Positions 7,517-14,927 of a DNA stretch of 32,107 bases are shown in pieces (position 1 is the first letter of the stretch; every line of letters starts with the position of its first letter). Location: positions 1 to 32,107 of the forward strand of contig JAFMBQ010000005.1 in the NCBI GenBank assembly GCA_017858365.1. The letters are read 5' to 3'. Made by a program: the position numbers and the translations under genes. Source of the DNA: Algoriphagus sp. GTDB lineage: Bacteria; Bacteroidota; Bacteroidia; Cytophagales; Cyclobacteriaceae. The notes beneath the pieces are model-generated. The model saw nothing but the letters and a program-made list of their open reading frames with translations, was not told the DNA's origin and searched no databases.

Positions 7517-9280
7517 CTAATTCTGGAAGCGGATTCCCATTAATTCCATCAACTTGTGTGCATTAAAACTGGGACAAGCTCCCGTTTTAAGTTTGTAATC
7601 GAAATCGATGGATTGATCATGAATCTCTGAATGGAAACTGAAGTTCTTCACCTTTGGGATCCGATTTTCTAAGTCTGCCAATTCAATATCGTGTGTACTG
7701 ATAATCCCCAAAGCCTTTGTATTTACCACCTGTCTAATCAAAGCCTCCGAGCCGGAGATCCGATCTTCGGTATTGGTACCCTTTAGGATTTCATCCAAAA
7801 GAAAAAAGATTTCTTCTCCGACTTCAATTCGGTCAATCAACGATTTGATTCGACTAAGTTCAGCATAAAAGGAACTGACACTTTCGCCAAGGTTATCAGT
7901 ATTTCGCATACTGGTGTAAAGTTGGAATTCCCCAAAACCAAAGGCTTTGGCAAAAGGTCTCAACCCTAGATTCACCAAAACACAATTAATCCCTAATGTC
8001 CTCATGAAGGTGGTTTTGCCACTCATATTCGCACCTGTAAGTAAAATAATACTAGAATCTGGGTTTTGAGAGAAATCATTTGGAATAGCAATTTCTGGGG
8101 AAATTAATGGATGTGAGATCTCAAATCCTTTAATTCCGCTTTCCACTTCAATGATTTCGCCTTTTCCTCCAAGCTCATATTGAAATGTACTTAGGGAAAT
8201 CAGCATTTCCCAAGTAGCTAATCGTTCGGGAAATTCTGAAACAAGCTCCCCATACTTACTTTTCCATTTTTGCAAGCGAATGTAAAGCAACAAATCAGTC
8301 CAGAAGAATAGGTTAATAGGAATATAAAGAAGGTTCATCCGATTCTGAATCCAAAGTCCCAACCGGTCAAGCTCCTCCAACAATACCGATGCTTTGGCGT
8401 TAGTTTCCAAAAATCCTGCTGTAGCATTTCGCAATTCCTCGCTCCGAAATTCTTGTTTTTCAATCTCCGCCAGCCAATATCGATAGGTTTTTAACTGATT
8501 TCTGGAAGGAATTTCCTCCCCGGCTTTTTTTAAGGATTGGAATACAACTCCCAAAAGTCCCATTCCAAGCAATACCCAAACGCCATAAAAGCTGGCAGGT
8601 ATCATTCCAACATTAGCTAGTACAGATACTATAATTCCTCCGATCGGGCCAATCCATGCAAATGGAATAAGCCAGGATTTTATTTGATCATTTTGTTTCA
8701 GCCATTTGATCCAAGAGTTAATCGATTTTTCATCCCGATAAAAAGCTAATCCTACGGACTCCATTGCCTGAAGAAATTCGGGCTTAGCAGCCAACTCATC
8801 TATCGCAGAGCGAAGATTTGATGCTTTTCTTAACTCAAATTCCGAAGTAATTAGTCTAGAAAGTTTATTCTTTCCCTCTTTCGAGACAGTATGGTTAAGC
8901 AATTGAAATAAGGAATGATCTCCAAAGAGATCCAAATCGTTAGAAAATGGATGGGTTTTGCTTTGAAATTCCAAGCCTGGCTCAAACGATTTCAATTTTC
9001 TGGCCTTTCTCAATTCTCGATTGCTTTCCATTTTTTCCAAAGCAAAATAGATTGCTTCCTGATCTTTCAGCAGATTGTACTTTGAAACCAGAAACACAAA
9101 TCCAGCCCCAGTCGCAAAAAAAAGAACAAACCACACTGGACTCTCGGAAATACCTAAAACAAAAAATCCAATTATCCCCAAAAAAGAAAATATCCTGAAA
9201 ATTGAAAGAGAAGAAGTTTTTCTTTTCAGTTCCCCCAATTTTTCCGGAAGCTGTTCACTGCTAAAATCAAATTCCTTCAT
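7517..9280 (-). CDS. Membrane-associated MutS-like ATPase
   Basis: The C-terminal third is a MutS family ABC-type ATPase with a Walker A GANMSGKTTFM (about residues 413-423), a Walker B FFLLDEILKGTN (about 490) and a late His-switch region STHDIELADLE. At 587 aa it lacks the mismatch-binding domain I of MutS. Instead it has hydrophobic segments near residues 25-65 (IFRIFSFLGIIGFFVLGI and WFVLFFATGAGFVFLVS) and a second pair near 200-245, which suggest an integral membrane protein with the ATPase in the cytoplasm. It is therefore not expected to do canonical mismatch repair; its real role is unknown. The track start is TTG 9286, but ATG 9280 (MKEFDF) is preferred. Confidence 0.85.
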   Translation of the reverse strand: MKEFDFSSEQLPEKLGELKRKTSSLSIFRIFSFLGIIGFFVLGISESPVWFVLFFATGAGFVFLVSKYNLLKDQEAIYFALEKMESNRELRKARKLKSFEPGLEFQSKTHPFSNDLDLFGDHSLFQLLNHTVSKEGKNKLSRLITSEFELRKASNLRSAIDELAAKPEFLQAMESVGLAFYRDEKSINSWIKWLKQNDQIKSWLIPFAWIGPIGGIIVSVLANVGMIPASFYGVWVLLGMGLLGVVFQSLKKAGEEIPSRNQLKTYRYWLAEIEKQEFRSEELRNATAGFLETNAKASVLLEELDRLGLWIQNRMNLLYIPINLFFWTDLLLYIRLQKWKSKYGELVSEFPERLATWEMLISLSTFQYELGGKGEIIEVESGIKGFEISHPLISPEIAIPNDFSQNPDSSIILLTGANMSGKTTFMRTLGINCVLVNLGLRPFAKAFGFGEFQLYTSMRNTDNLGESVSSFYAELSRIKSLIDRIEVGEEIFFLLDEILKGTNTEDRISGSEALIRQVVNTKALGIISTHDIELADLENRIPKVKNFSFHSEIHDQSIDFDYKLKTGACPSFNAHKLMELMGIRFQN

Positions 9281-9393
9281 CCTCAAAGATAGGTATTGAT
9301 GAGGGGCAAAATCTAAGAAGACGGAAAGTAAATCACTTCGTATTAAAATCTTTATGGATTATTTTTCGTTTTTAAAACCAAAGCTCAAAACCG

Positions 9394-9561
9394 ATGAAAA
9401 AAAAACCTGAATCCCTAAAACCTGAATCCCCGGAGATCCAAGAATGGGACTTAAGCCACTCGTTTGGTATTTTACCAAACGATATTTCTTTAACACAAAA
9501 TATTGGTTGTGTGAGTGGTAAAAAGAAAAAAGAGTCCTCTTCAAAGCCCAATAAAGATTAA
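9394..9561 (+). CDS. Hypothetical 55-aa protein
   Basis: Not in the supplied track. ATG 9394 opens a 55-aa frame: a basic start MKKKPESLKPESPEIQEW, a central hydrophobic/polar core DLSHSFGILPNDISLTQNIGC, and a basic Ser/Lys tail KKKKESSSKPNKD. A 13-bp direct repeat (aaacctgaatccc at 9403 and 9418, period 15 bp) duplicates five codons in frame (KPESL/KPESP). Codon use is typical of the window. The pattern of a single Cys after an ordered core and charged flanks looks like a real small protein. The opposite-strand ORF 9359-9544 is a shadow of it. Function unknown. The gene lies 39 bp upstream of the next lipoprotein gene, so they may be co-transcribed. Confidence 0.5.
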   Translation: MKKKPESLKPESPEIQEWDLSHSFGILPNDISLTQNIGCVSGKKKKESSSKPNKD

Positions 9562-9600
9562 AGTTCTACCTTAGGCCTTTTAAACAACTCAATTTTAATT

Positions 9601-10434
9601 ATGAAAAAGCTTTTAAAAACTTACGGGATTGGAGCATTAACGCTTCTTGTTTTTTCCCTTTTCGGCTGTAACTCTGATACAGAAGACGTACTACAAGAAC
9701 CTGATTTGACTATAGTAGAAGATGATTATCTGATCAGTCAAGCCTTCGAAGATCTTGACAACATCACTTTGACTGCTCTCGACAACAGTGGGTTAGGAGC
9801 TCGGATAACCAAAGATATTTCTATCTCAGAAATTTGTGAGACAGCTATCGCCACTCTCGATGAGACAGGGAAGATTATCACCATTGATTTCGGCGCAGGA
9901 TGCACCAGTAGTAATGGCATCACCCGTAAAGGAAAAATTATTCTCAGTTACTCAGGGAATTTGATTTTCCCTGGTGCCAAGGTGGTTGCAACTTTTAATA
10001 ACTATTTTGTGAATGACAAGAAAATAGAAGGAACAAGAACTATCACAAATACTGGGATTGACTTTCTTACAAGCTCCATTTCGTTGGCAGTAAAAATTGA
10101 AAATGGAAAAATTACTTGGCCAGACAATACTTTTGTCACCCTTGCAAGTGATCAAATTCGGTCAGTGAAACTGGGAAATGAGGGTTATGACGCTTCAATA
10201 ACTGGTTCAGCTTCTGGAAAAAGTCGAAATGGGGTAAACTACACGACGCTCGTAATTGATCCATTAATTGTGAAGCAAAGCTGTGTAGCATCTGGCGTTT
10301 CAGTTCCCGGGGCTGGAGAATTACAATTTCAATTCGGAGGAGTGGAAGTGACGGTAGACTACGGAGATGGTAGCTGTGATAAGTTGGTTACGATCACTTA
10401 TCCAGGTGGTTCAAAAGAAGTGACTTTAGATTAA
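9601..10434 (+). CDS. Hypothetical lipoprotein
   Basis: A 277-aa lipoprotein with no characterised family that I recognise. The signal peptide ends in the lipobox SLFGC (Cys about 24), followed by NSDTEDVLQEPD, an acidic stretch like the surface-export signal of Bacteroidota lipoproteins. The mature part is mostly beta-strand in character, with many Thr, Gly and Ser residues, and alternating hydrophobic segments (TITNTGIDFLTSSISLAVKIENGKITW). It contains only a few Cys (CETAIAT, GAGCTSS, KQSCVASG, GSCDKL), which could form disulfides in the periplasm or outside. It ends with a perfect terminator hairpin, showing that it is the last gene of its transcript. Confidence 0.8.
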   Translation: MKKLLKTYGIGALTLLVFSLFGCNSDTEDVLQEPDLTIVEDDYLISQAFEDLDNITLTALDNSGLGARITKDISISEICETAIATLDETGKIITIDFGAGCTSSNGITRKGKIILSYSGNLIFPGAKVVATFNNYFVNDKKIEGTRTITNTGIDFLTSSISLAVKIENGKITWPDNTFVTLASDQIRSVKLGNEGYDASITGSASGKSRNGVNYTTLVIDPLIVKQSCVASGVSVPGAGELQFQFGGVEVTVDYGDGSCDKLVTITYPGGSKEVTLD

Positions 10435-10456
10435 AAACATAAAAATTCAAACTGAA

Positions 10457-10486
10457 ACGGCTATTTTCACAAATAGCCGTTTTTTT
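10457..10486 (+). terminator. Rho-independent terminator directly before the next start codon
   Basis: A perfect 10-bp stem ACGGCTATTT / AAATAGCCGT with a 4-nt loop is followed by a run of T. The T-run ends just 3-4 bp before the ATG of the flavoprotein gene at 10490. Confidence 0.88.
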
Positions 10487-10489
10487 GTT

Positions 10490-11167
10490 ATGGAGAAAAA
10501 ATTAATTGAAGGATTCGAACACATTCGATATCAGCGAGAGCAGCCAAGTGAAGAAGAGTTGATCCAAAACTCCCGAAATTTCTATCAGTTAATGAATGGG
10601 AGAAGGACTGTTCGAGAATTCGATACCAGACCAATTCCACTTGAGGTAATCGAGAACATCGTCCTTACAGCAAGTACAGCGCCATCAGGGGCACACAAGC
10701 AACCTTGGACATTTTGCATCGTCTCTGATTCTGAGATCAAACGTAAGATTCGCATAGCCGCAGAAGAGGAAGAAAAAATCTCCTATTCCGGTCGGATGCC
10801 TGAAGATTGGAAAGCAGATCTGAAACCCCTTGGCACAAATTGGGAAAAGCCATTTTTGGAAGATGCTCCCTACCTCATTGTGGTCTTCAAGCAGTCCTAT
10901 GGACTATCTGATGGAGAAAAGAGCCAGCATTACTATGTGAGTGAATCAGTGGGAATTGCTTGCGGCTTTTTGATTGCTGCCATACACCAGGCTGGTTTAG
11001 TGGCAGTGACTCACACACCAAGTCCGATGAATTTTTTGAGTTCCATTTTGGAACGGCCCACAAATGAAAAACCCTTTTTATTAGTCCCTGTTGGATACGC
11101 CAAGGAAGAAAGTTACGTGCCCGCTATAGTAAGGAAAGATTTGGAGAAAATCATCGTCAGGTTTTAA
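10490..11167 (+). CDS. Iodotyrosine deiodinase-like flavoprotein (nitroreductase superfamily)
   Basis: An FMN enzyme of the nitroreductase fold that closely resembles iodotyrosine deiodinase (IYD), which reductively removes halogen from halotyrosines. FMN-contact motifs are GRRTVREF (about 37-44), TAPSGAHKQPW (63-73) and LVAVTHTP. The three lid residues that hold the substrate zwitterion in human IYD (Glu157, Tyr161, Lys182) have exact counterparts with identical spacing: Glu95, Tyr99 and Lys120, in EEEEKISY and TNWEK. HYYVSESVGIACG and PVGYAKEE also match the IYD pattern from memory. Length 225 aa, no membrane anchor, so a cytoplasmic bacterial form. ATG 10490 is the only start that keeps the conserved N-terminus (IRYQREQPSEEELI). 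The native substrate in bacteria is uncertain. Confidence 0.85.
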   Translation: MEKKLIEGFEHIRYQREQPSEEELIQNSRNFYQLMNGRRTVREFDTRPIPLEVIENIVLTASTAPSGAHKQPWTFCIVSDSEIKRKIRIAAEEEEKISYSGRMPEDWKADLKPLGTNWEKPFLEDAPYLIVVFKQSYGLSDGEKSQHYYVSESVGIACGFLIAAIHQAGLVAVTHTPSPMNFLSSILERPTNEKPFLLVPVGYAKEESYVPAIVRKDLEKIIVRF

Positions 11168-11280
11168 ACCAATTCAAGAAATTGATCTAGCCGGAAACCA
11201 CCTAAGATATTGATGAGGTCATTGTGATTTGATTCCGGTGAAACCTTTGTACTAATAACAGTAAAAAGACTTTCAGAAGA

Positions 11281-11312
11281 AAGGCGATCAAATTGATCGC
11301 CTTTTGTTTTTT
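11281..11312 (+). terminator. Rho-independent terminator between convergent genes
   Basis: The near-perfect palindrome AAGGCGATCAA-A-TTGATCGCCTT is followed by ttgttttttt. It ends the flavoprotein transcript and probably also serves the MscS gene from the other side, although the minus-strand T-run there is shorter. Confidence 0.8.
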
Positions 11313-12137
11313 TCACTTTGATTGATGGACTACACGCTGAGGGAATGGAATTTCAATTTCATGCTTTTCGAATTCGGTATTTATAGCTTCCATAGTATCA
11401 AAATAGACAGGCCAAAGTTCAGCAGCATTTGACCAAGCTCGAACGACAAGATCAAGCGAACTATCTCCAAAATTATTCAATGCTACAAAAGGCGCAGGAT
11501 CTTCCAGCACACGTGGATCATTAGCTAAAATATTTAAAATGATTTCTTTTGCCTGTTTGATATTTGTACCGTAGGCAACACCCACCGTAATTTCTGTTCT
11601 TCTATTCTCTTGCGTACTCATATTGATAATATCCGAGTTGGCAAGATTTCCATTTGGGATAATGACTTCCCTATTGTCAAAGGTCATTAGATGAGTATAT
11701 AGAATCTGAATTTTAGATATTTTCCCAGTGTGTCCTTGACCTACGATGACATCGCCTACCCTAAATGGCTTAAATGCTAATATCAATAAACCACCGGCGA
11801 AATTTGAAAGCGAACCTTGAAGTGCCAAACCTATCGCAAGACCTGCTGCTCCGAAAATAGCTAAGAAAGAGGTAACAGGTACTCCAATAATTGCTGCTAC
11901 ACCTACAAAGAGGACAATGAATAAAATTACCTTAGTAAAAGAATAGACAAATTCATTTAATGAAGGACTGTCTTCACGCTTATCGAGAAAATTTCTTAAG
12001 CCTTTTAACACCCTAACGATTATAAATTTTCCTACGAAGTAGAAGAAAATTGCATATAGAATGGATGGTATAACTTGATAGGCTAACTCTATTGCTTGTT
12101 TGAGAATAGCGTCATAAGTTTCTGGTGAAATTTCCAT
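11313..12137 (-). CDS. Small-conductance mechanosensitive channel, MscS family
   Basis: A 274-aa inner-membrane channel that opens under membrane tension. It has three predicted transmembrane helices: about 17-40 (VIPSILYAIFFYFVGKFIIV), 66-90, and the pore helix 92-125 with the Gly/Ala packing pattern GAAGLAIGLALQGSLSNFAGG. The MscS beta-domain follows (FKPFRVGDVI, GKISKIQILYTHLMTFDNREVIIPNG, NRRTEITVGVAYGT) and then the alpha/beta C-terminal domain. Length is close to E. coli MscS (286 aa). The gene begins 21 bp after the methyltransferase stop, so it appears to be the third gene of the polyketide operon; that linkage is unusual for a channel. No terminator hairpin separates it from the genes upstream. 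Confidence 0.93.
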   Translation of the reverse strand: MEISPETYDAILKQAIELAYQVIPSILYAIFFYFVGKFIIVRVLKGLRNFLDKREDSPSLNEFVYSFTKVILFIVLFVGVAAIIGVPVTSFLAIFGAAGLAIGLALQGSLSNFAGGLLILAFKPFRVGDVIVGQGHTGKISKIQILYTHLMTFDNREVIIPNGNLANSDIINMSTQENRRTEITVGVAYGTNIKQAKEIILNILANDPRVLEDPAPFVALNNFGDSSLDLVVRAWSNAAELWPVYFDTMEAINTEFEKHEIEIPFPQRVVHQSK

Positions 12138-12158
12138 GAAATACTCGGTTTTTTTTGG

Positions 12159-12863
12159 TTAAACTATGATTAATACCTGCCATCGGAATGCCCAATGCCA
12201 AGTGAGTTGAAAGTCTTTTATTCCAGCCTCGTCCAAAATCCTCTCCCAGTCTGCTCTCGAAAAAGCTCTGAGAACGGAAAGTGGTCCATCATTTTGGACC
12301 ATCGGTGATTTGCTAAACAGCTTAGTAAGTATCTTGATACTATGGTAAGCTATGGGATTTCGATGCAAATCATTGATGACTATACCGAGGTTAGATTTCA
12401 ATTTTAACCCCTTCAAAAGCTGCACAAGCTCCGAATCAGTAAAATGATGCGTGAATAAGGTGCAAGTACAAACATCCACTTTGCGCTCCAAAAAATCCGG
12501 AGAGAAAATATTTTGAACAGTAAAAGTTACATTTTTTAATTCAGCCAGCCGAATTTTAGCCAATTCAATGATGTTTGGATTTGCATCAATCCCCTCAAAA
12601 TTGACTTTTTTTCGCTTATTTATAGCCCAATCATGCATCACCCGCATCATATCTCCTCCGCCACAACCGATATCTGCAATACTATATTCTTCTTGAGGAT
12701 GTGCGTTGAAAATCTGCTTGAGCCCTCCGGTAGTTACTTGGTTTCCACCTAGTAATTTATTGATGGTTTTGAGTTCTTTGAGCGTTTGGGCCAGCTCTTC
12801 CCCTGAGCATTCCAAGTCATCCATTAATTCTTTTTCAAAACTCCGCTGGGAAAAATTACTCAT
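12159..12863 (-). CDS. SAM-dependent methyltransferase linked to type III PKS
   Basis: A class I methyltransferase of 234 aa. The SAM-binding motif I is YSIADIGCGGGDMMRVM (about 60-76), followed by the acidic ribose contact in FEGIDANPNIIELAK and a motif IV-like segment VDVCTCTLFTHHFTD. Residues 165-220 are a variable substrate-binding region. The start overlaps the polyketide synthase stop by 4 bp (ATGA), indicating translational coupling. By analogy with type III PKS operons of Streptomyces (srsA-srsB-srsC) and Bacillus, where a methyltransferase follows the synthase, it probably methylates the polyketide ring or a hydroxyl. Which atom cannot be told from sequence. It lies between the synthase and the MscS gene. 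Confidence 0.88.
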   Translation of the reverse strand: MSNFSQRSFEKELMDDLECSGEELAQTLKELKTINKLLGGNQVTTGGLKQIFNAHPQEEYSIADIGCGGGDMMRVMHDWAINKRKKVNFEGIDANPNIIELAKIRLAELKNVTFTVQNIFSPDFLERKVDVCTCTLFTHHFTDSELVQLLKGLKLKSNLGIVINDLHRNPIAYHSIKILTKLFSKSPMVQNDGPLSVLRAFSRADWERILDEAGIKDFQLTWHWAFRWQVLIIV

Positions 12864-13939
12864 CGTTTTTCGAGGTGAAGCGTTTCTAAAGTAAGTCCCG
12901 GGCCAAACCCCAAGGCAAGAATATCACCTGAAATCTCAGGATCTGCTAAAAATCGATGTAATACAAAAAGGATTGTAACTGAAGACATGTTGCCAAAATT
13001 CTTGAGCACATCCAACGCATGTTTATTAGCCTCAACCGGAATTCCAAAAGCTTCCTGGACCTTCTGCAAAATTTGTTTTCCACCAGGGTGAATAGCAAAG
13101 TTTTTAATTTTTGACAAATTGAATTTCTCCTCAAAAACCCCTTTCAACCGACCTATACCCTGATCAAGGAGTGCAGGAACGTATTTACTCAGTTGCATCT
13201 CGAATCCAAAATCACCTATTCCCCAGGCCATATCACCTTCTCCCTCTCGAATGACTTGGCTCAAATACGATTTGATTTTAAGGCCTTTGTCTGAATTCAT
13301 TACCAAAGCAGCTGCGGCGCCATCTGCAAATAGTGAATTTGCCAAAAGATTATCTTCGATGTATTCTTTTTGGAAGTGAATCGTACACAACTCCACTGTA
13401 ACTACTAACACTTTTGCATCAAGCTCGGCATGAAGAATCTTATCTGCAAGCTTCAAACCCGTAAACGCAGCATAGCAACCCATAAAATGGATACAATAGC
13501 GCTCCACTGCATCTGAAAGGCCCAGAGTTTTCATTAATTCCAATTCTACTCCCGGGGCGACCATACCTGTGCAAGACACTAGGATCAAATGGGTGATTTG
13601 ATCAGCTGTAATATTGGATTTCACCAGACACGCTCTAGCTGCTTCCTCACAAAGCTTTGGAGCCTCCGCTCGAAAAACTTCCATTCTGGCTTTGGTCCCG
13701 GGAAATGGCTCTAAGTTTTCTGACTTCGGGAAAAATGAATAGTCCTCATGAGTCTCTTTTTCAAAGTCTGTAAGTACACTATGCCGGGAAGAAATCCCTG
13801 ATTTCTTATACAGAAAATTCAGCTTTCTGGCCTCATTATCTTCAAGTTGATGAGCTGCCTGCATAAAATTCGCGATGGAGGACTGTTCGATTGGAGAACC
13901 GGGATTAGCCAGTCCGATGCTTATTATGCTCGAATTCAT
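12860..13939 (-). CDS. Type III polyketide synthase (chalcone/stilbene synthase-like)
   Basis: A 359-aa homodimeric ketosynthase that extends an acyl-CoA starter with malonyl-CoA and cyclises the chain to a resorcinol, pyrone or acylphloroglucinol-type product. The full catalytic triad is present: Cys155 in FMGCYAAF, His284 in AIHPGGKQIL and Asn317 in NFGNMSSVTI. GFGPGLTLET near the C-terminus is the family's GPG loop. The N-terminal 90 residues (KLNFLYKKSGISSRHSV) show the usual thiolase fold start. It is the first gene of an operon with a methyltransferase and an MscS channel, and is divergent from a UbiA prenyltransferase with a 91-bp shared promoter region. Starter unit and ring closure mode are unknown. 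Confidence 0.95.
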   Translation of the reverse strand: MNSSIISIGLANPGSPIEQSSIANFMQAAHQLEDNEARKLNFLYKKSGISSRHSVLTDFEKETHEDYSFFPKSENLEPFPGTKARMEVFRAEAPKLCEEAARACLVKSNITADQITHLILVSCTGMVAPGVELELMKTLGLSDAVERYCIHFMGCYAAFTGLKLADKILHAELDAKVLVVTVELCTIHFQKEYIEDNLLANSLFADGAAAALVMNSDKGLKIKSYLSQVIREGEGDMAWGIGDFGFEMQLSKYVPALLDQGIGRLKGVFEEKFNLSKIKNFAIHPGGKQILQKVQEAFGIPVEANKHALDVLKNFGNMSSVTILFVLHRFLADPEISGDILALGFGPGLTLETLHLEKR

Positions 13940-14030
13940 TAGATCAAGTTAAACGAATATTTCTAAATTGTGGGAACTCTGTTACAACCTTCTTGCCACG
14001 ATAAGGTTATCACAAGCATTAATCCAGACT

Positions 14031-14927
14031 ATGATCACTAGCTCTTCCATCAAGCATCTTCGAATCCCTTTTTCTCTTTTCTTGATGCCTGTTTTCTTTT
14101 TTGCTCTAGCACTGACTCCCAATCTCAATGAATCCAGATTGCTTTGGGTGTTTCTTTCGCTCCATTTATTTCTATACCCCTCCAGCAATGGTTACAATAG
14201 CTATTTTGACAAAGACGAAGAGAGCATAGGTGGATTAAAAACCCCTCCAAAAGTCACCAAAGATCTTTATTGGCTGTCTTTGATTTTCTTCATCATCGCC
14301 ATTGGTCTAGCTGGTTTGATCAATTTCAGCTTCGCTTCCATGATTATACTCTATGGATTGGTGAGCATGGCTTACTCACATCCCATGGTCCGGATCAAAA
14401 AGTACCCTTGGTTGAGCTGGCTGATTGCTGGATTCTTTCAGGGCTATTTTACTTTTGCCATGGTCTATGCAGGTTTAAGCAACTTAGGCTGGGATGTGAT
14501 GCTCAAGCCTCATATTCTAATCCCCGGCTTATTGACTAGTCTGATGCTTTGGGGAAATTATCCCCTCACTCAAGTCTATCAGCATGGAGAGGATTCACGT
14601 CGTGGAGATCGGACCTTAAGTTTAGTACTGGGAATCAAAGGGACTTTTTCATTTTCAGCATTGGTATTTGGGCTATCAGGCGCTGCTTTTATCTGGTATT
14701 TTATTAGCAAAAACCAAGAAGCTCTTTGCTGGGTATATTTAGCTGCGATGGCACCGATTTTACTTTTCTTTTTGATTTGGTTTAGTTTTATCCGAACCAA
14801 TCCTGTTAAGTATGCAAACTACTCATGGGCGATGGGAATGAATACGATTTCTGCAATATGCCTTAATGCATTTTTCATCTATTATTTCTTAGAAAATACT
14901 CAAATCATGCAAGTGTTTGGCTATTAA
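14031..14927 (+). CDS. UbiA-family prenyltransferase
   Basis: An integral membrane protein (298 aa, about eight or nine transmembrane helices) that attaches a prenyl chain from a prenyl diphosphate to an acceptor ring. The first Asp-rich motif is NSYFDKDEES (NxxxD type, about 57-66) and the second is YQHGEDSRRGDRTL (about 184-197); both bind the Mg-diphosphate. The track starts at TTG 13968, but ATG 14031 places TM1 (IPFSLFLMPVFFFALAL) right after a short polar lead and is preferred. The gene is divergent from the type III PKS, and its stop shares a TTAA with the convergent flavoprotein gene. This arrangement suggests the aromatic polyketide is the prenyl acceptor; a role in respiratory quinone synthesis is less likely but not excluded. 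Confidence 0.9.
   Translation: MITSSSIKHLRIPFSLFLMPVFFFALALTPNLNESRLLWVFLSLHLFLYPSSNGYNSYFDKDEESIGGLKTPPKVTKDLYWLSLIFFIIAIGLAGLINFSFASMIILYGLVSMAYSHPMVRIKKYPWLSWLIAGFFQGYFTFAMVYAGLSNLGWDVMLKPHILIPGLLTSLMLWGNYPLTQVYQHGEDSRRGDRTLSLVLGIKGTFSFSALVFGLSGAAFIWYFISKNQEALCWVYLAAMAPILLFFLIWFSFIRTNPVKYANYSWAMGMNTISAICLNAFFIYYFLENTQIMQVFGY

Noticed and set aside
7517-9280. Canonical mismatch-repair MutS or MutS2
   Set aside because: It lacks the mismatch-binding N-terminal domain and the MutS2 Smr nuclease domain, and has hydrophobic segments instead.
9359-9544. 61-aa minus-strand ORF
   Set aside because: It is opposite the 55-aa plus-strand ORF, whose in-frame repeat and ordered core look more like coding sequence.
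10490-11167. Generic nitroreductase (NfsB/RdxA) or BluB
   Set aside because: The Glu/Tyr/Lys lid spacing and NWEK segment match iodotyrosine deiodinase better.
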